DNA of 64,000 nucleotides from JAFMJV01 sp034436555 (GTDB lineage Bacteria > Chloroflexota > Limnocylindria > Limnocylindrales > CSP1-4): contig DAOTUU010000055.1 of the NCBI GenBank assembly GCA_034436555.1, positions 62,001 through 126,000 of the forward strand, given 5' to 3'. Shown one piece after another: positions 25,302 to 34,306 of this stretch. The notes below the pieces were generated by a model. The model was not told the DNA's origin and made no database searches. It saw only the letters and a program-made list of their open reading frames with translations. Both the position numbers and the translations under genes were made by a program. Position 1 is the first letter of the stretch. Each line of letters opens with the position of its first letter.

Positions 25302-26368
25302 CCCGAGGCGGCTCCACGCGCCCGGGCCCGCTGCCGGGGACCCGCGAGGAGCGTCGTGCCGCGATCGCGGCGCTCCTGGCCCCCCGGCCGAGGGTGCCCC
25401 TGGCGCTCCTGCCCACGCCCCTGGAGCATCTGCCGCGCCTCTCCGCCGCGCTGGGCGGCCCGGACATCTGGGTCAAGCGGGATGACCTCACGGGTCTCGC
25501 GTTCGGCGGCAACAAGACGCGCCAGCTGGAGTATGTCTTCGCCGACCTGCTCGCGCGACGGCCTGACGTGCTCGTGACAGGCGCCAACATCCAGTCCAAC
25601 TGGTCGCGCCAGTGCGCGGCCGCGGCCGCCCGTCTGGGCATCCCCCTCGTGCTGGTCCTGCGAGACACGGACAGCCAGGAGATCACGGGCAACGTCCTGC
25701 TGGACCACTGGCTGGGCGCCGACGTGCGCCTCGTGGACGAGCCGGACATGACCGCGCTCATCCGGGTGCACCTCGATCGGGTGGTCGCGGAGCTTCAGGC
25801 CCAGGGCAGGCACGCCATCAAGATCGACCCCTGGGGCGCCAACGTGGCCCTGGGCTACGTGGGCGCGATGGCGGAGCTCGACGAGCAGTGCGAGGCCGCG
25901 GGCATCACCCCCACGCGCCTCTGGCTGGCGGCCGCGGGCCCCACCCACAGCGGCATGGAGCTGGGCGCCCGCCTGCTGGGCTGGGAGGCGCGGGTCACCG
26001 GCATCGCGCCGATCGCCTGGTCGGACGCGCCGCTCCCGGAGCTGGTCGCGGATGCCGCGAACCGCAGCGCCGCGCTGCTGGGGATCGGCGGGCGATTCGC
26101 TCCGGAGGACATCGACAACCGAGGCGACTTCGTGGCGCCGGGCTACGGGCGCTCGTCGCCGGCCAGCCTGGAGGCGCTGCGCCTTGCCGCGCGGACCGAC
26201 GCGCTGCTGCTGGATCCGGTCTATACCGCCAAGGCGATGGCGGGCCTCATCCACGCCGTGCGGACGGGCGAGCTGACCCGTGCGGACACCGTCGTGTTCC
26301 TGCACACCGGCGGACTGCCCGCGGTGTTCGCCTGGCGAGACGACATCCTCGCCGCGTCGCGGGCCTGA
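25298..26368 (+). CDS. D-cysteine desulfhydrase / ACC-deaminase-family PLP enzyme
   Basis: 356 residues from GTG 25298, overlapping the previous stop; a GTG at 25268 is in frame. Fold type II: PTPLEHLPRLSAALGG, IWVKRDDLTGLAFGGNKTRQ with the PLP Lys (about 69), GANIQSNWSRQCAAAAA (about 96), and C-terminal DPVYTAKAMAGL and LHTGGLPAVFA. These are the motifs of D-cysteine desulfhydrase and 1-aminocyclopropane-1-carboxylate deaminase; the D-amino-acid context favours the former or a related D-amino-acid ammonia-lyase. Confidence 0.8.
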   Translation: MTRGGSTRPGPLPGTREERRAAIAALLAPRPRVPLALLPTPLEHLPRLSAALGGPDIWVKRDDLTGLAFGGNKTRQLEYVFADLLARRPDVLVTGANIQSNWSRQCAAAAARLGIPLVLVLRDTDSQEITGNVLLDHWLGADVRLVDEPDMTALIRVHLDRVVAELQAQGRHAIKIDPWGANVALGYVGAMAELDEQCEAAGITPTRLWLAAAGPTHSGMELGARLLGWEARVTGIAPIAWSDAPLPELVADAANRSAALLGIGGRFAPEDIDNRGDFVAPGYGRSSPASLEALRLAARTDALLLDPVYTAKAMAGLIHAVRTGELTRADTVVFLHTGGLPAVFAWRDDILAASRA

Positions 26369-26458
26369 CCCGCGGCTGACCCGCGAGGGACCGCGTTTGG
26401 GACGTGGCGGGGTCAGGGGTCCGGCCCCGTCGTCGGTCGGCTCCCAGCCAGATTCAAC

Positions 26459-26487
26459 TTGACGGTTCTCACTCTTGAAGTCATTAT
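26459..26487 (+). promoter_or_regulatory. promoter TTGACG-17-CATTAT for the sugar ABC operon
   Basis: -35 TTGACG (26459-26464), 17-bp spacer, -10 CATTAT (26482-26487), in a locally AT-richer stretch 76 nt before ATG 26563. Confidence 0.6.
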
Positions 26488-26562
26488 CCGGAATCGGAAC
26501 TGTGCCGTGGGAATCGCCCGGTGGTGGAGGCGATCGCCCGGCCACGAGGAGGAACGAGACGC

Positions 26563-27939
26563 ATGGATGAGCTGCTCAAGCGGGACGTCTCCCGCCGGAG
26601 CTTCCTGAAGCGCGCGAGCGCTCTCGGTTTCGGGGCGGCCTCGATGCCGCTCCTGGCCACGTACGCCTCTGCCCGCGCCCAGTCGCCGGCACCCCTGACA
26701 CCGGCCCCGGTCACCAGCATGCCGCCCGGCGCCCGCGCCCTCGAGTTCAACGCCTGGGAGTTCCAGCCGGACACGATCCGCGCATTCCTGAACGACTGGA
26801 CCGCGACGTCCGGCGTGCCGGTGAACCTGAGCCTCATCCCCAACGTGGGATACGGCCCGGCGATCCAGACGCGCCTCCAGGGCGGCGGCGTCATCGACGT
26901 GTACTACAACTTCACGTACAACTCCGGCAAGTTCGTGGACCAGGGATGGGCGGCGAACATCGCCGACCTGCCGGGTTGCAGCGACATGCTCGCGGACATG
27001 TTCGAGCCCGCCCGAGCGCGCCACCAGCTGTCGGACGGTCGCGTCGTGAGCGCACCGTACTTCTCGGCGGCCCATGTGCTCCACTACAACGAGAAGCACC
27101 TGGCGGACAACGGCATCGCCGTGCCCACCACGCTCCAGGAGCAGTACGACGCGGCGAAGAAGCTCAAGGACGCGGGGATCCCGTCGCCGTACGTGGCGTA
27201 CTGGATCAAGGAGTTCTGCGAGGAGTACCTGATGGCGTACCTCCTCGCGGAGGGCGTCGTGCCCTTCGACGACGCGGGCAACCCGGTCTTCGCGGACGAC
27301 CCCAAGACCGTGGGCATGCTCGAGTGGTGGAACGCGATGTTCCAGGACAAGCTGACCACCGAGACGATGCTCACCGACGACCCCATCAAGCTGGCGACCC
27401 TGATGGGCACCGGCGAGGCGTCGTTCTACGTCCTCCATCACTACTTCCTGCGCATCATCCGGGAGCTCCAGGACGCCGCGCAGAAGGACAACGTCACGAT
27501 CGCGTACCGGCTGCCGGGCGCCAAGGGCGACACGCTCCAGATGGGCGAGGTCATCCAGATGGGCACCCTGGCGACCGGTCGGACCAAGGACGACGCCTGG
27601 GACCTGATGAAGTTCTACGGCTGGAAGGACGCCAACGGGGAGCTGCGCACGTTCAAGGCGTGGGCGGCGGCCGCGGCGCTCGCCTGTCCCTACCCGGCGT
27701 TCTTCGCCGATCCCGAGGTGGCCGCCAGCTTCGGCGACTACTACGACATGGCGGCGCTGTCCGACGTGTTCGCCACGAAGTCGGCGGTCGTCGGCTCCCG
27801 GTCGATGCCCTGGTACCAGCCGTTCCAGGTCAAGGTCGGCGAGCGCATCCACGCGATGCTCCTGGGCCAGGCCTCGCCGGCCGACACCGCCAAGGGCCTC
27901 GCGGACGACGCCAAGAGCGTCCAGTCCGGCGGCCTCTAG
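26563..27939 (+). CDS. sugar ABC transporter substrate-binding protein with Tat signal
   Basis: 458 residues; ATG 26563 is preceded by AGGAGG. The N-terminus has the twin-arginine motif SRRSFLKRAS followed by a hydrophobic core and cleavage near ASARAQ. Type 1 extracellular solute-binding fold of the MalE/UgpB class: IRAFLNDWTATSGVPVNLS, LQGGGVIDVYYNFTYNSG, FYGWKDANGELRTF. Delivers a sugar or oligosaccharide to the two permeases that follow. Tat export implies folding in the cytoplasm first. Confidence 0.85.
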   Translation: MDELLKRDVSRRSFLKRASALGFGAASMPLLATYASARAQSPAPLTPAPVTSMPPGARALEFNAWEFQPDTIRAFLNDWTATSGVPVNLSLIPNVGYGPAIQTRLQGGGVIDVYYNFTYNSGKFVDQGWAANIADLPGCSDMLADMFEPARARHQLSDGRVVSAPYFSAAHVLHYNEKHLADNGIAVPTTLQEQYDAAKKLKDAGIPSPYVAYWIKEFCEEYLMAYLLAEGVVPFDDAGNPVFADDPKTVGMLEWWNAMFQDKLTTETMLTDDPIKLATLMGTGEASFYVLHHYFLRIIRELQDAAQKDNVTIAYRLPGAKGDTLQMGEVIQMGTLATGRTKDDAWDLMKFYGWKDANGELRTFKAWAAAAALACPYPAFFADPEVAASFGDYYDMAALSDVFATKSAVVGSRSMPWYQPFQVKVGERIHAMLLGQASPADTAKGLADDAKSVQSGGL

Positions 27940-27984
27940 GCCTCACGCCCCGACCTCGCAGCGGATCGCGGTCAGCGCCCGTCG

Positions 27985-28971
27985 ATGACCGCGACCCCGC
28001 GACCCGAGATCCCCGCGACGCACGGCTCGACCTCCACGGGCCGTGCGTCGCAGCCCTCTCCCCGGAGCGACCTGTTCCGGGGAGATCGCCGTTTCGGGCT
28101 GCTGCTGGCCCTCCCCGCCACGATCGCGGTGGTCCTGCTCATCGGCGGGCCGGCCGTCCAGACGATCGTCTACAGCTTCCAGAAGGTCAGCTTCAACGGC
28201 CCCAGCCCGTGGGTCGGGTTCGACAACTACGCGCGCGTCTTCGCCAGCCCCAACTTCCAGAACTCGCTGTCGGTCACGGCCCAGTACGCGATCGGCTTCC
28301 TGGTGCTGTCCACGCTCCTGGGCCTCGGCTTCGCGCTGCTGCTCAACGAGCCGTTCCGGCTGCGCTGGCTGGGCCGCACGCTGCTCATCATCCCGTGGGC
28401 CGCGCCCTGGCTGATGGTCGGCATCATGTGGAAGTGGTTCATCGACGCGGACGTGGGCTGGCTCAACGGCTTCCTCTATCAGGTCGGCCTCATCGATGAC
28501 TACATCCCGTTCCTGGCCGACCCCAGGCAGGCGCTGTTCTTCACGATCCTGGCCGCCGTCTGGCGCCAGGCGAGCCTGACGGCGCTGCTCATCTTGGCGG
28601 CGCTCCAGACCGTGCCCGCGGAGCTGCCCGAGGCGGCGCGTGTCGACGGCGCGAATGCGTGGCAGCGCTTCCGTTACATCACGCTGCCGTTCCTGCTGCC
28701 CGTGCTGCTCGTGGTCACCGTCACGAACCTCATCCTGGGCCTGCTCCAGTTCGACGTGATCTTCATCATGACCCAGGGTGGCCCGGGGAACGCCACCGAG
28801 CTGCTGTCAATGTTCATGTACAAGGTGCTGTTCAACTTCTCGGAATGGGGCGCGGGTTCTGCGATCGCGGTCATCCTGGGCCTCATCGCGTTCCTCATCG
28901 GCCTCGTGTTCGTGCGGCTGATGTACCGCCAGGAGTCGCTCAACCGTCAGACCGGGGGCGCGAACGGATGA
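27985..28971 (+). CDS. sugar ABC transporter permease (MalF/UgpA type)
   Basis: 328 residues, about six membrane helices (first at LLLALPATIAVVLLIGG). Typical PSPWVGFDNYARVF periplasmic loop and the EAA loop PEAARVDGANAWQRFRYITLP (about 212-232). ATGA overlap with the next permease. Confidence 0.88.
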   Translation: MTATPRPEIPATHGSTSTGRASQPSPRSDLFRGDRRFGLLLALPATIAVVLLIGGPAVQTIVYSFQKVSFNGPSPWVGFDNYARVFASPNFQNSLSVTAQYAIGFLVLSTLLGLGFALLLNEPFRLRWLGRTLLIIPWAAPWLMVGIMWKWFIDADVGWLNGFLYQVGLIDDYIPFLADPRQALFFTILAAVWRQASLTALLILAALQTVPAELPEAARVDGANAWQRFRYITLPFLLPVLLVVTVTNLILGLLQFDVIFIMTQGGPGNATELLSMFMYKVLFNFSEWGAGSAIAVILGLIAFLIGLVFVRLMYRQESLNRQTGGANG

Positions 28972-29885
28972 CCGCTCTGTCCTCGCCCTCCGCTCGCGTG
29001 CCCACGTTCCGCACGGTCCGCTGGTACCACCGCCACGACCGCTGGCGGACCATCCTGATCTACGTCTGCTTCGCGCTGTTCGCGGTCTGGACGCTGGCGC
29101 CCATCGCGTTCACCGTCCAGAGCTCGTTCACCACGCCCGGCGAGATGGTCGCCCAGCCGCCGCACTGGATCCCGCGCACGATCACGCTCGACAACTACGG
29201 CGCCGTGTTCGGGTCCGCCACGGACGCGTCTGGCCAGTACACCTCCGAGCAGGGCGGCCGGATGTGGTCGGCTCTGTTCTACAGCGCGATGATCGGCCTG
29301 CTGGTGACCGCCACCAACCTCATCATCGGCGGGCTCGCGGGCTACGCCTACTCGCGCTACCGGTTCCGAGGCAGCCGCGCCGGCTTCCTGTTCCTGCTGG
29401 CCACCCGCGTCGTGCCGGGGATGGCGCTCGTGGTGCCGTTCTATGCGCTGTTTCGCCAGGCGGGCCTCATCAACACGCCCTGGGCGCTCGTCCTGACGTA
29501 CCTCATCTTCACGCTGCCGCTGTCCATCTGGCTGTTGAAGTCCTACTTTGACCACCTGCCCCGGGAGATCGAGGAGGCGGCGTCCGTGGACGGGGCCAGC
29601 CGTCTGCGCCAGCTGCTGGTGATCGTGGCGCCGCTCGCCCGACCGGGTCTCGTGGCCACCGGGCTGCTCGTGTTCCTGGAGTCGTGGTCGGAGTTCTTCT
29701 TCGCGGTGGTGCTCACGAACGCGCTCACCGTGCCGCCGCTCCTGGCGGGCTACCAGAGCCTCCAGACGTTCACCTGGAACACGCTCGCGGCAGCGACCGT
29801 GATCTCGCTCATCCCGCCGGTCCTGCTCGCGGTCGTCTTCCAGCGCTACATCGTGAGCGGTCTCGCCGCGGGGTCGGTGAAGTGA
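28968..29885 (+). CDS. sugar ABC transporter permease (MalG/UgpE type)
   Basis: 305 residues from ATG 28968. Six membrane helices, PPHWIPRTITLDNY after helix 1 and EAA loop EEAASVDGASRLRQLLVIVAP (about 203-223). No ATPase gene follows, so a shared MsmX/UgpC-type ATPase encoded elsewhere is presumably used. Confidence 0.88.
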   Translation: MTALSSPSARVPTFRTVRWYHRHDRWRTILIYVCFALFAVWTLAPIAFTVQSSFTTPGEMVAQPPHWIPRTITLDNYGAVFGSATDASGQYTSEQGGRMWSALFYSAMIGLLVTATNLIIGGLAGYAYSRYRFRGSRAGFLFLLATRVVPGMALVVPFYALFRQAGLINTPWALVLTYLIFTLPLSIWLLKSYFDHLPREIEEAASVDGASRLRQLLVIVAPLARPGLVATGLLVFLESWSEFFFAVVLTNALTVPPLLAGYQSLQTFTWNTLAAATVISLIPPVLLAVVFQRYIVSGLAAGSVK

Positions 29886-30982
29886 GCGCCCGGGACGGCC
29901 GGCGGCGCATCCGCGTCGGCGTGCTGGGCGCCGGAGCATGGGCGGTGACCACACACCTGCCGGTCATCGTCGCGGACCCGGAGGTGGAGCTGGTCGTCGT
30001 CAACCGGCGCGATGGAGACCTGGCGCGATCGATCGCGGAGCGGTTCGGGGCGACGCGCGCGACCACGGACTGGCGTGAGGCGATCGACCTGGGCCTGGAC
30101 GCCGTGGTGGTCGCCAGCCCGCCCAACGTGCACCGCGCGCAGGTGGAGGCGGCCGTCGCGTCGGGCGCGCACGTGCTGTGCGAGAAGCCCTTCGCGATCC
30201 GTGCCACCGACGCCTGGGCGATGACCGAGGCTGCACGGGTTGCCGGACGACACCTGCTCGTCGCCTTCGGCTGGAACCACATGCCCCTGATGACCGCCGC
30301 GCGCGAGGTGATGGAGGAGCGGGCGATCGGGCGCATCGAGTTCGTCAGCATCGCCATCAACGTGGCGGTGCGCGAGCTGCTGCTCCACGGGACGCCCTAC
30401 AACTCCGCGCTGGGTGGGGTGACGCCGCGGTCGGAGACGTTCTTGGATCCCGCCGTCAGCGGCGGTGGCACGGCGCCCGTGACGATGAGCCATGTGTTCG
30501 GGCTGGGACTGTTCCTGTCCGGCCTGGATGCGCTGGACGTGCACTGCCGCACGGTGGACGCGCACCCGGGCGTGGACCTGCACGACGTGATGAGCGTGGG
30601 TTTCGAGGGCGGCGCGATCGGTGCCTTCACGGGCACCGCATCCCATGAGTCCGTGCCGCGCGTGGAGTGGCATGTGTCCATCCACGGCGATGGTGGCCAG
30701 CTGCTGCTGGACTCCAACCACGACGAGGTGATCTTCGGGCCGGCGAGCGGCGAGGCCGTCCGGGTGGACCTGCCGCCCGGCGCCGGCGTGTACGACCCGC
30801 GCGGACCCATCCGGGAGCTGCTCGCGGTGGCCAAGGGCGGCCCGCCCAGCGACGCGAGCCCCGCGGAGATGGGAGCCCGCACGGTCGAGCTGGTCGAGGC
30901 GGCGCTGCGCAGTGCCACCACCGGACGCGTCGAATCGGTGCGGGTCGCGCGTCCATCCTGGGCGGGGAGGCCGTCGGGATGA
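29882..30982 (+). CDS. Gfo/Idh/MocA-family sugar dehydrogenase (second copy)
   Basis: 366 residues from GTG 29882 (GTGA overlap with the permease). Rossmann motif GVLGAGAWAVTTHLP (about 10-24), CEKPFAIRATDAW (about 100) and a second domain with FGWNHMPLMTAA. Clearly paralogous to the 5611 gene. Being in the sugar-import operon, it probably oxidises the imported sugar or its derivative to a keto- or lactone form. Confidence 0.85.
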   Translation: MSARDGRRRIRVGVLGAGAWAVTTHLPVIVADPEVELVVVNRRDGDLARSIAERFGATRATTDWREAIDLGLDAVVVASPPNVHRAQVEAAVASGAHVLCEKPFAIRATDAWAMTEAARVAGRHLLVAFGWNHMPLMTAAREVMEERAIGRIEFVSIAINVAVRELLLHGTPYNSALGGVTPRSETFLDPAVSGGGTAPVTMSHVFGLGLFLSGLDALDVHCRTVDAHPGVDLHDVMSVGFEGGAIGAFTGTASHESVPRVEWHVSIHGDGGQLLLDSNHDEVIFGPASGEAVRVDLPPGAGVYDPRGPIRELLAVAKGGPPSDASPAEMGARTVELVEAALRSATTGRVESVRVARPSWAGRPSG

Positions 30983-31836
30983 CATCCTCCCGGCCGATGC
31001 GCTCACCCTCGTCCGCCCCGATCGCCGCGTCCGATCGCACGGGGTCGCCCGCCGGCCGTCGGGATGGCGCCGACACCGCGGTCAAGTCCGCGGATCGCGT
31101 CCTCACGGTCTTCGACCTGCTGGCCGCCCGCGGTCCGTCCACGTTCTCGGAGATCGTGACCGCGCTGGGGCTTCCGAACTCGTCCGCGCACAACCTGCTC
31201 CAGACGATGGTCCGGCGCGACTTCCTGGAGTTCGACCCCGAGGCGCGGAGGTATGCCCTGGGCCTCCGGTTGTGGCAGGTCGCCCAGGCCTACGGGGGCA
31301 ACCGGGACCTGGTCACGGAGGCTCGCCCGCTGATGCAGCGGGTGGTCGACGTCACCGGCGAGACGGTGCAGCTGGCCCGTCTCGACGGCATCGAGAACGT
31401 GTACCTGGCGATCGCGGAATCACCTCATGCCATGAAGCTGGTCTCGGCAGTGGGTGGGCGGCTGATGGCGCACGCCACGGGCCTGGGCAAGGCGCTCCTG
31501 GCGTCGAGGTCCGATGAGGAGGTCCGGGCGCTGCTGGGCGACCGAGCCCTGCCGGCCTTCACGCCGCACACCATCACCGATCCGGAACACCTCTTGGCGG
31601 CGCTCGCCGACGTGCGCGCTCGCGGGTACGCCACCGACGATGAGGAATACGTCATCGGATGCCGCTGCGTGGCGATGGCGGTGCATGACGCGTCGGGTGA
31701 GGTGGTGGCCGCGATGAGCGTGTCGATCCCAACGCCACGCCACACGCTCGGGATCGCGGAGCGTGCCCGCGAGGCGCTCGCCGCGGCCGTGGACGACCTG
31801 CAGCGTCGCCTGGGGTACGTCGCGGCCGAGGAGTGA
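30979..31836 (+). CDS. IclR-family transcriptional regulator
   Basis: 285 residues from ATG 30979 (overlaps the dehydrogenase stop). N-terminal winged helix about residues 36-100 (SADRVLTVFDLLAARGPSTF, LGLPNSSAHNLLQTM as recognition helix), then the GAF-like effector domain with ATGLGKALLA, RGYATDDEEYVIGCRCVA and VHDASGEVVAAMSVS. Likely controls the ABC operon in which it is encoded; the effector may be the imported sugar. Confidence 0.88.
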   Translation: MTSSRPMRSPSSAPIAASDRTGSPAGRRDGADTAVKSADRVLTVFDLLAARGPSTFSEIVTALGLPNSSAHNLLQTMVRRDFLEFDPEARRYALGLRLWQVAQAYGGNRDLVTEARPLMQRVVDVTGETVQLARLDGIENVYLAIAESPHAMKLVSAVGGRLMAHATGLGKALLASRSDEEVRALLGDRALPAFTPHTITDPEHLLAALADVRARGYATDDEEYVIGCRCVAMAVHDASGEVVAAMSVSIPTPRHTLGIAERAREALAAAVDDLQRRLGYVAAEE

Positions 31837-31837
31837 C

Positions 31838-33184
31838 ATGCACCCGCCTGATGCCGCTCCCATGACCGCCGCCGGGCTGATTCCTCGGCCCCTGTCCCCG
31901 ATCGCGCTGCGCACGCTGCGCGACATCGACCCGTTCCCGGCCTATGCCCAGATCGCTGCGGCCGGGCCGGTCGTGTGGGACGACGACATGCGTGCGTGGC
32001 TCGTCTCCTCGCATGCGCTGTGCACGACCGTGCTGCGGCAGGAGGACGTCTTCGCGGAGCCCACGGGCGACCTGCCGGGGGCCGCGCAGATCGTGGGCCG
32101 GCGGGACATCCGATCGCTCCTGGGTGCGGATCACGATGTGCTCCACCGGGCTGTGTCGCATGCCTGGCGCCCCGACCCCATCGCACCGCTGGCCGCCGCG
32201 GCCGTCCGGCCACTCGTCGCGGAGCGCCTGGCGGACCTTGCGGCCGGCGATCGCTTCGAGCTGTTCGGGGAGTTCGCGCGCCTGCTGCCGATCTCCGTCA
32301 TCTCCAGGGTGCTGGGCCTGCCGGACGCGGACGCCGCCACCCTCGACATGGCCAAGGGCTGGATGGAGGCGGTGCTCGCGTGGCGCCACTCCTACGGCGA
32401 GGACCCCGATGCGCTCGCCGCCGCGATCACGGCCACCCGCCGCCTCGAGCCGCTGCTCGTCGAGACGGTGCGTGCCCGACGGGACCATCCGGAGGCGGAC
32501 GGCATCAGCCTGCTGTGGGAGGCGGGCCGCCGCGTGGCACCGGACTGGGGCGAGCAGGACGTCCTGGACAACGCGAAGTTCATGTACGAGGGCGGCTCGG
32601 AGACGACCGCGTTCCTGATCACCACGTCCGTGCATCGCCTGTTGGAGCTGGGTGAGCGGGAGCGCGCGACGATCGTGGCCGACCGCGACCGCCTGGCGCT
32701 GTTCCTGGAGGAGGTGCTGCGCCACTCGAGCGTGGTCCACCTGAGACTGCGGCGGGCGACCCGAGACACGGTCCTGGGTGGCCAGCCGATCGCGGCGGGC
32801 GAGCGGGTCATCGCGCTCATGGCCCAGGCGAACCGCGATCCGGCCCGCTGGGGCGATCACGCCGCGATGGTGGACCCCGATCGACCCAGGCTCCGCTCCC
32901 ACCTCGCGTTCAGCGTGGGTCCGCGCCACTGCGCGGGGGCCCACCTCGCGCGCCTGGAGGCGACCGAGGCGGTGAGCGGCCTGTTCCGCGCGTTCCCGGA
33001 CCTGCGGCGGGCGCCGGATGCGCCGGAGCCCGTGCCCATGGGCTTCGTGTCGCGCGTGTGGCGGCCGGTGGCGCTGGTCCATGCGCCGGTGGCCGCGGAC
33101 GTGGTCCGACGACGAGTTGCGGACGCTCCCTGGGTCGGTCCGGGCGAAGCGTTCGGGGCGTATGGAGCGGCAGCCCCGGCCTGA
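31838..33184 (+). CDS. cytochrome P450
   Basis: 448 residues from ATG 31838, one base after the IclR stop; ATG 31862 is an alternative. I-helix YEGGSETTAF (about 250), ExxR motif E292-V-L-R295, and haem loop FSVGPRHCAGAHLA with proximal Cys365. The I-helix oxygen-activating acid/alcohol pair is E-T (GGSETT) as in many bacterial class I enzymes. Needs ferredoxin and reductase not encoded nearby. Substrate unknown. Convergent with the LacI gene, 9 bp between stops. Confidence 0.88.
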   Translation: MHPPDAAPMTAAGLIPRPLSPIALRTLRDIDPFPAYAQIAAAGPVVWDDDMRAWLVSSHALCTTVLRQEDVFAEPTGDLPGAAQIVGRRDIRSLLGADHDVLHRAVSHAWRPDPIAPLAAAAVRPLVAERLADLAAGDRFELFGEFARLLPISVISRVLGLPDADAATLDMAKGWMEAVLAWRHSYGEDPDALAAAITATRRLEPLLVETVRARRDHPEADGISLLWEAGRRVAPDWGEQDVLDNAKFMYEGGSETTAFLITTSVHRLLELGERERATIVADRDRLALFLEEVLRHSSVVHLRLRRATRDTVLGGQPIAAGERVIALMAQANRDPARWGDHAAMVDPDRPRLRSHLAFSVGPRHCAGAHLARLEATEAVSGLFRAFPDLRRAPDAPEPVPMGFVSRVWRPVALVHAPVAADVVRRRVADAPWVGPGEAFGAYGAAAPA

Positions 33185-33193
33185 CCGTTCCAG

Positions 33194-34243
33194 CTACCCC
33201 GCCTGCGGCGAACGGGGCGGCATCGCGGACGCACGCGGCACGTAGACCACGGGCAGGTGCGTGTGGCTGGGCTCCACGGCGGGGTCCGCCAGCCTCGCCA
33301 GCAGGAGCTCGGCGCTCGCCCTTCCGATGCGCGCGCCGTCCCGTTGGATCGTCGCGAGCGGCGGCCGGAACACCGACGCGATCGGCGTCGAGTCGCTGGT
33401 CACGATGGCGATGTCCCGGCCTGGCTCAAGCCCCGCGGCGTCCATCGCCCGAAGGACGCCGACCATCAGCCGGGCGCCCCCGACGACGACCGCGGTCGGA
33501 TCGGCGCCAGCCGCCAGCAGGTCGCCGAACGTCCGCTGGCCGTCGTCGGCGTTGAGCTCGACGTGGCGGTGGATGAGCGTCACATCCGGGAACTCCGCGG
33601 CGGTGAGGTCGATGCCCTTCGCCCGTTCGCGGGCCGAGCGGTAGCGCGACGGTCCGGTGAGCAGCGCGATCCGGCGGTGGCCCAGCGACACCAGGTGGCG
33701 CATCGCCTCCTGGACGCCCTCCGCGTGCTCCGAGTGGACGTAGCTGGTGCTGACTCCGGGCGGCTGGTCGCCCTCCACGATGCAGATGGGGATCGTCAAC
33801 GACTGGAGTGCCGACACGGTCTCGGGGTGGTTCTCCTCCACGGGGCACATCATCAAGGCGTCGACACGGCGCGCCTGGAGCACCCGGATGTTGTGGGCGT
33901 CGAGATCCGGATGCAGCTCGGAGTTCATCACCAGCAGCGAGTAGCCGTGCTCCCGGAACGCGCGTTCGGCGCCCGTGGCGATGTCCGCGATGACGTGGTT
34001 GGACAGGTCGTCTGCGATGAACCCCACCGAGCGGGTGGCCCCCCGGCGCAGCGACTGGGCCAGGATGTCCGGCTGGTAGCCCAGCTCCGCGGCTGCCGCC
34101 AAGACGCGTTCGCGCAGCTCGGGTCGGACATCCGCGCTCCCGGACAGCACGCGCGACACCGTGGAGATGCCCACGCCGGCCGCGGCCGCGACATCGCGGA
34201 TACCCACTCGCCGATTGGCCTTGGGCTGGTGCTCGTCCGCCAC
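33194..34243 (-). CDS. LacI-family transcriptional regulator (1)
   Basis: 349 residues from GTG 34243, which has CATACT 7 nt upstream and no Shine-Dalgarno (leaderless). HTH GIRDVAAAAGVGISTVSRVLSG (about 18-38), hinge YQPDILAQSLRRG, then the periplasmic-binding-like effector domain (SVGFIADDLSN, GHRRIALLTGP, TAVVVGGARLM). The frame stays open upstream through the 63-bp repeats, which I exclude. Similar in sequence to the LacI at 47715. Its operators are not known; the promoter lies directly against the repeat array. Confidence 0.88.
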   Translation of the reverse strand: MADEHQPKANRRVGIRDVAAAAGVGISTVSRVLSGSADVRPELRERVLAAAAELGYQPDILAQSLRRGATRSVGFIADDLSNHVIADIATGAERAFREHGYSLLVMNSELHPDLDAHNIRVLQARRVDALMMCPVEENHPETVSALQSLTIPICIVEGDQPPGVSTSYVHSEHAEGVQEAMRHLVSLGHRRIALLTGPSRYRSARERAKGIDLTAAEFPDVTLIHRHVELNADDGQRTFGDLLAAGADPTAVVVGGARLMVGVLRAMDAAGLEPGRDIAIVTSDSTPIASVFRPPLATIQRDGARIGRASAELLLARLADPAVEPSHTHLPVVYVPRASAMPPRSPQAG

Positions 34244-34250
34244 GCAGCGG

Positions 34251-34256
34251 AGTATG
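34251..34256 (-). promoter_or_regulatory. -10 box CATACT, leaderless start for lacI-type gene
   Basis: On the minus strand CATACT is 7 nt before GTG 34243. Confidence 0.45.
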
Positions 34257-34306
34257 GCGTCCCGGTCAGCACCCGGCTGCGCGTTGCCGCAGGGGCGGTC
34301 GATCAT

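Noticed and set aside
27931..27984. Intrinsic terminator after the sugar-binding protein gene (GGCCTCTAGGCC)
   Set aside because: Short palindrome without a T run, and the permease genes of the same operon follow.
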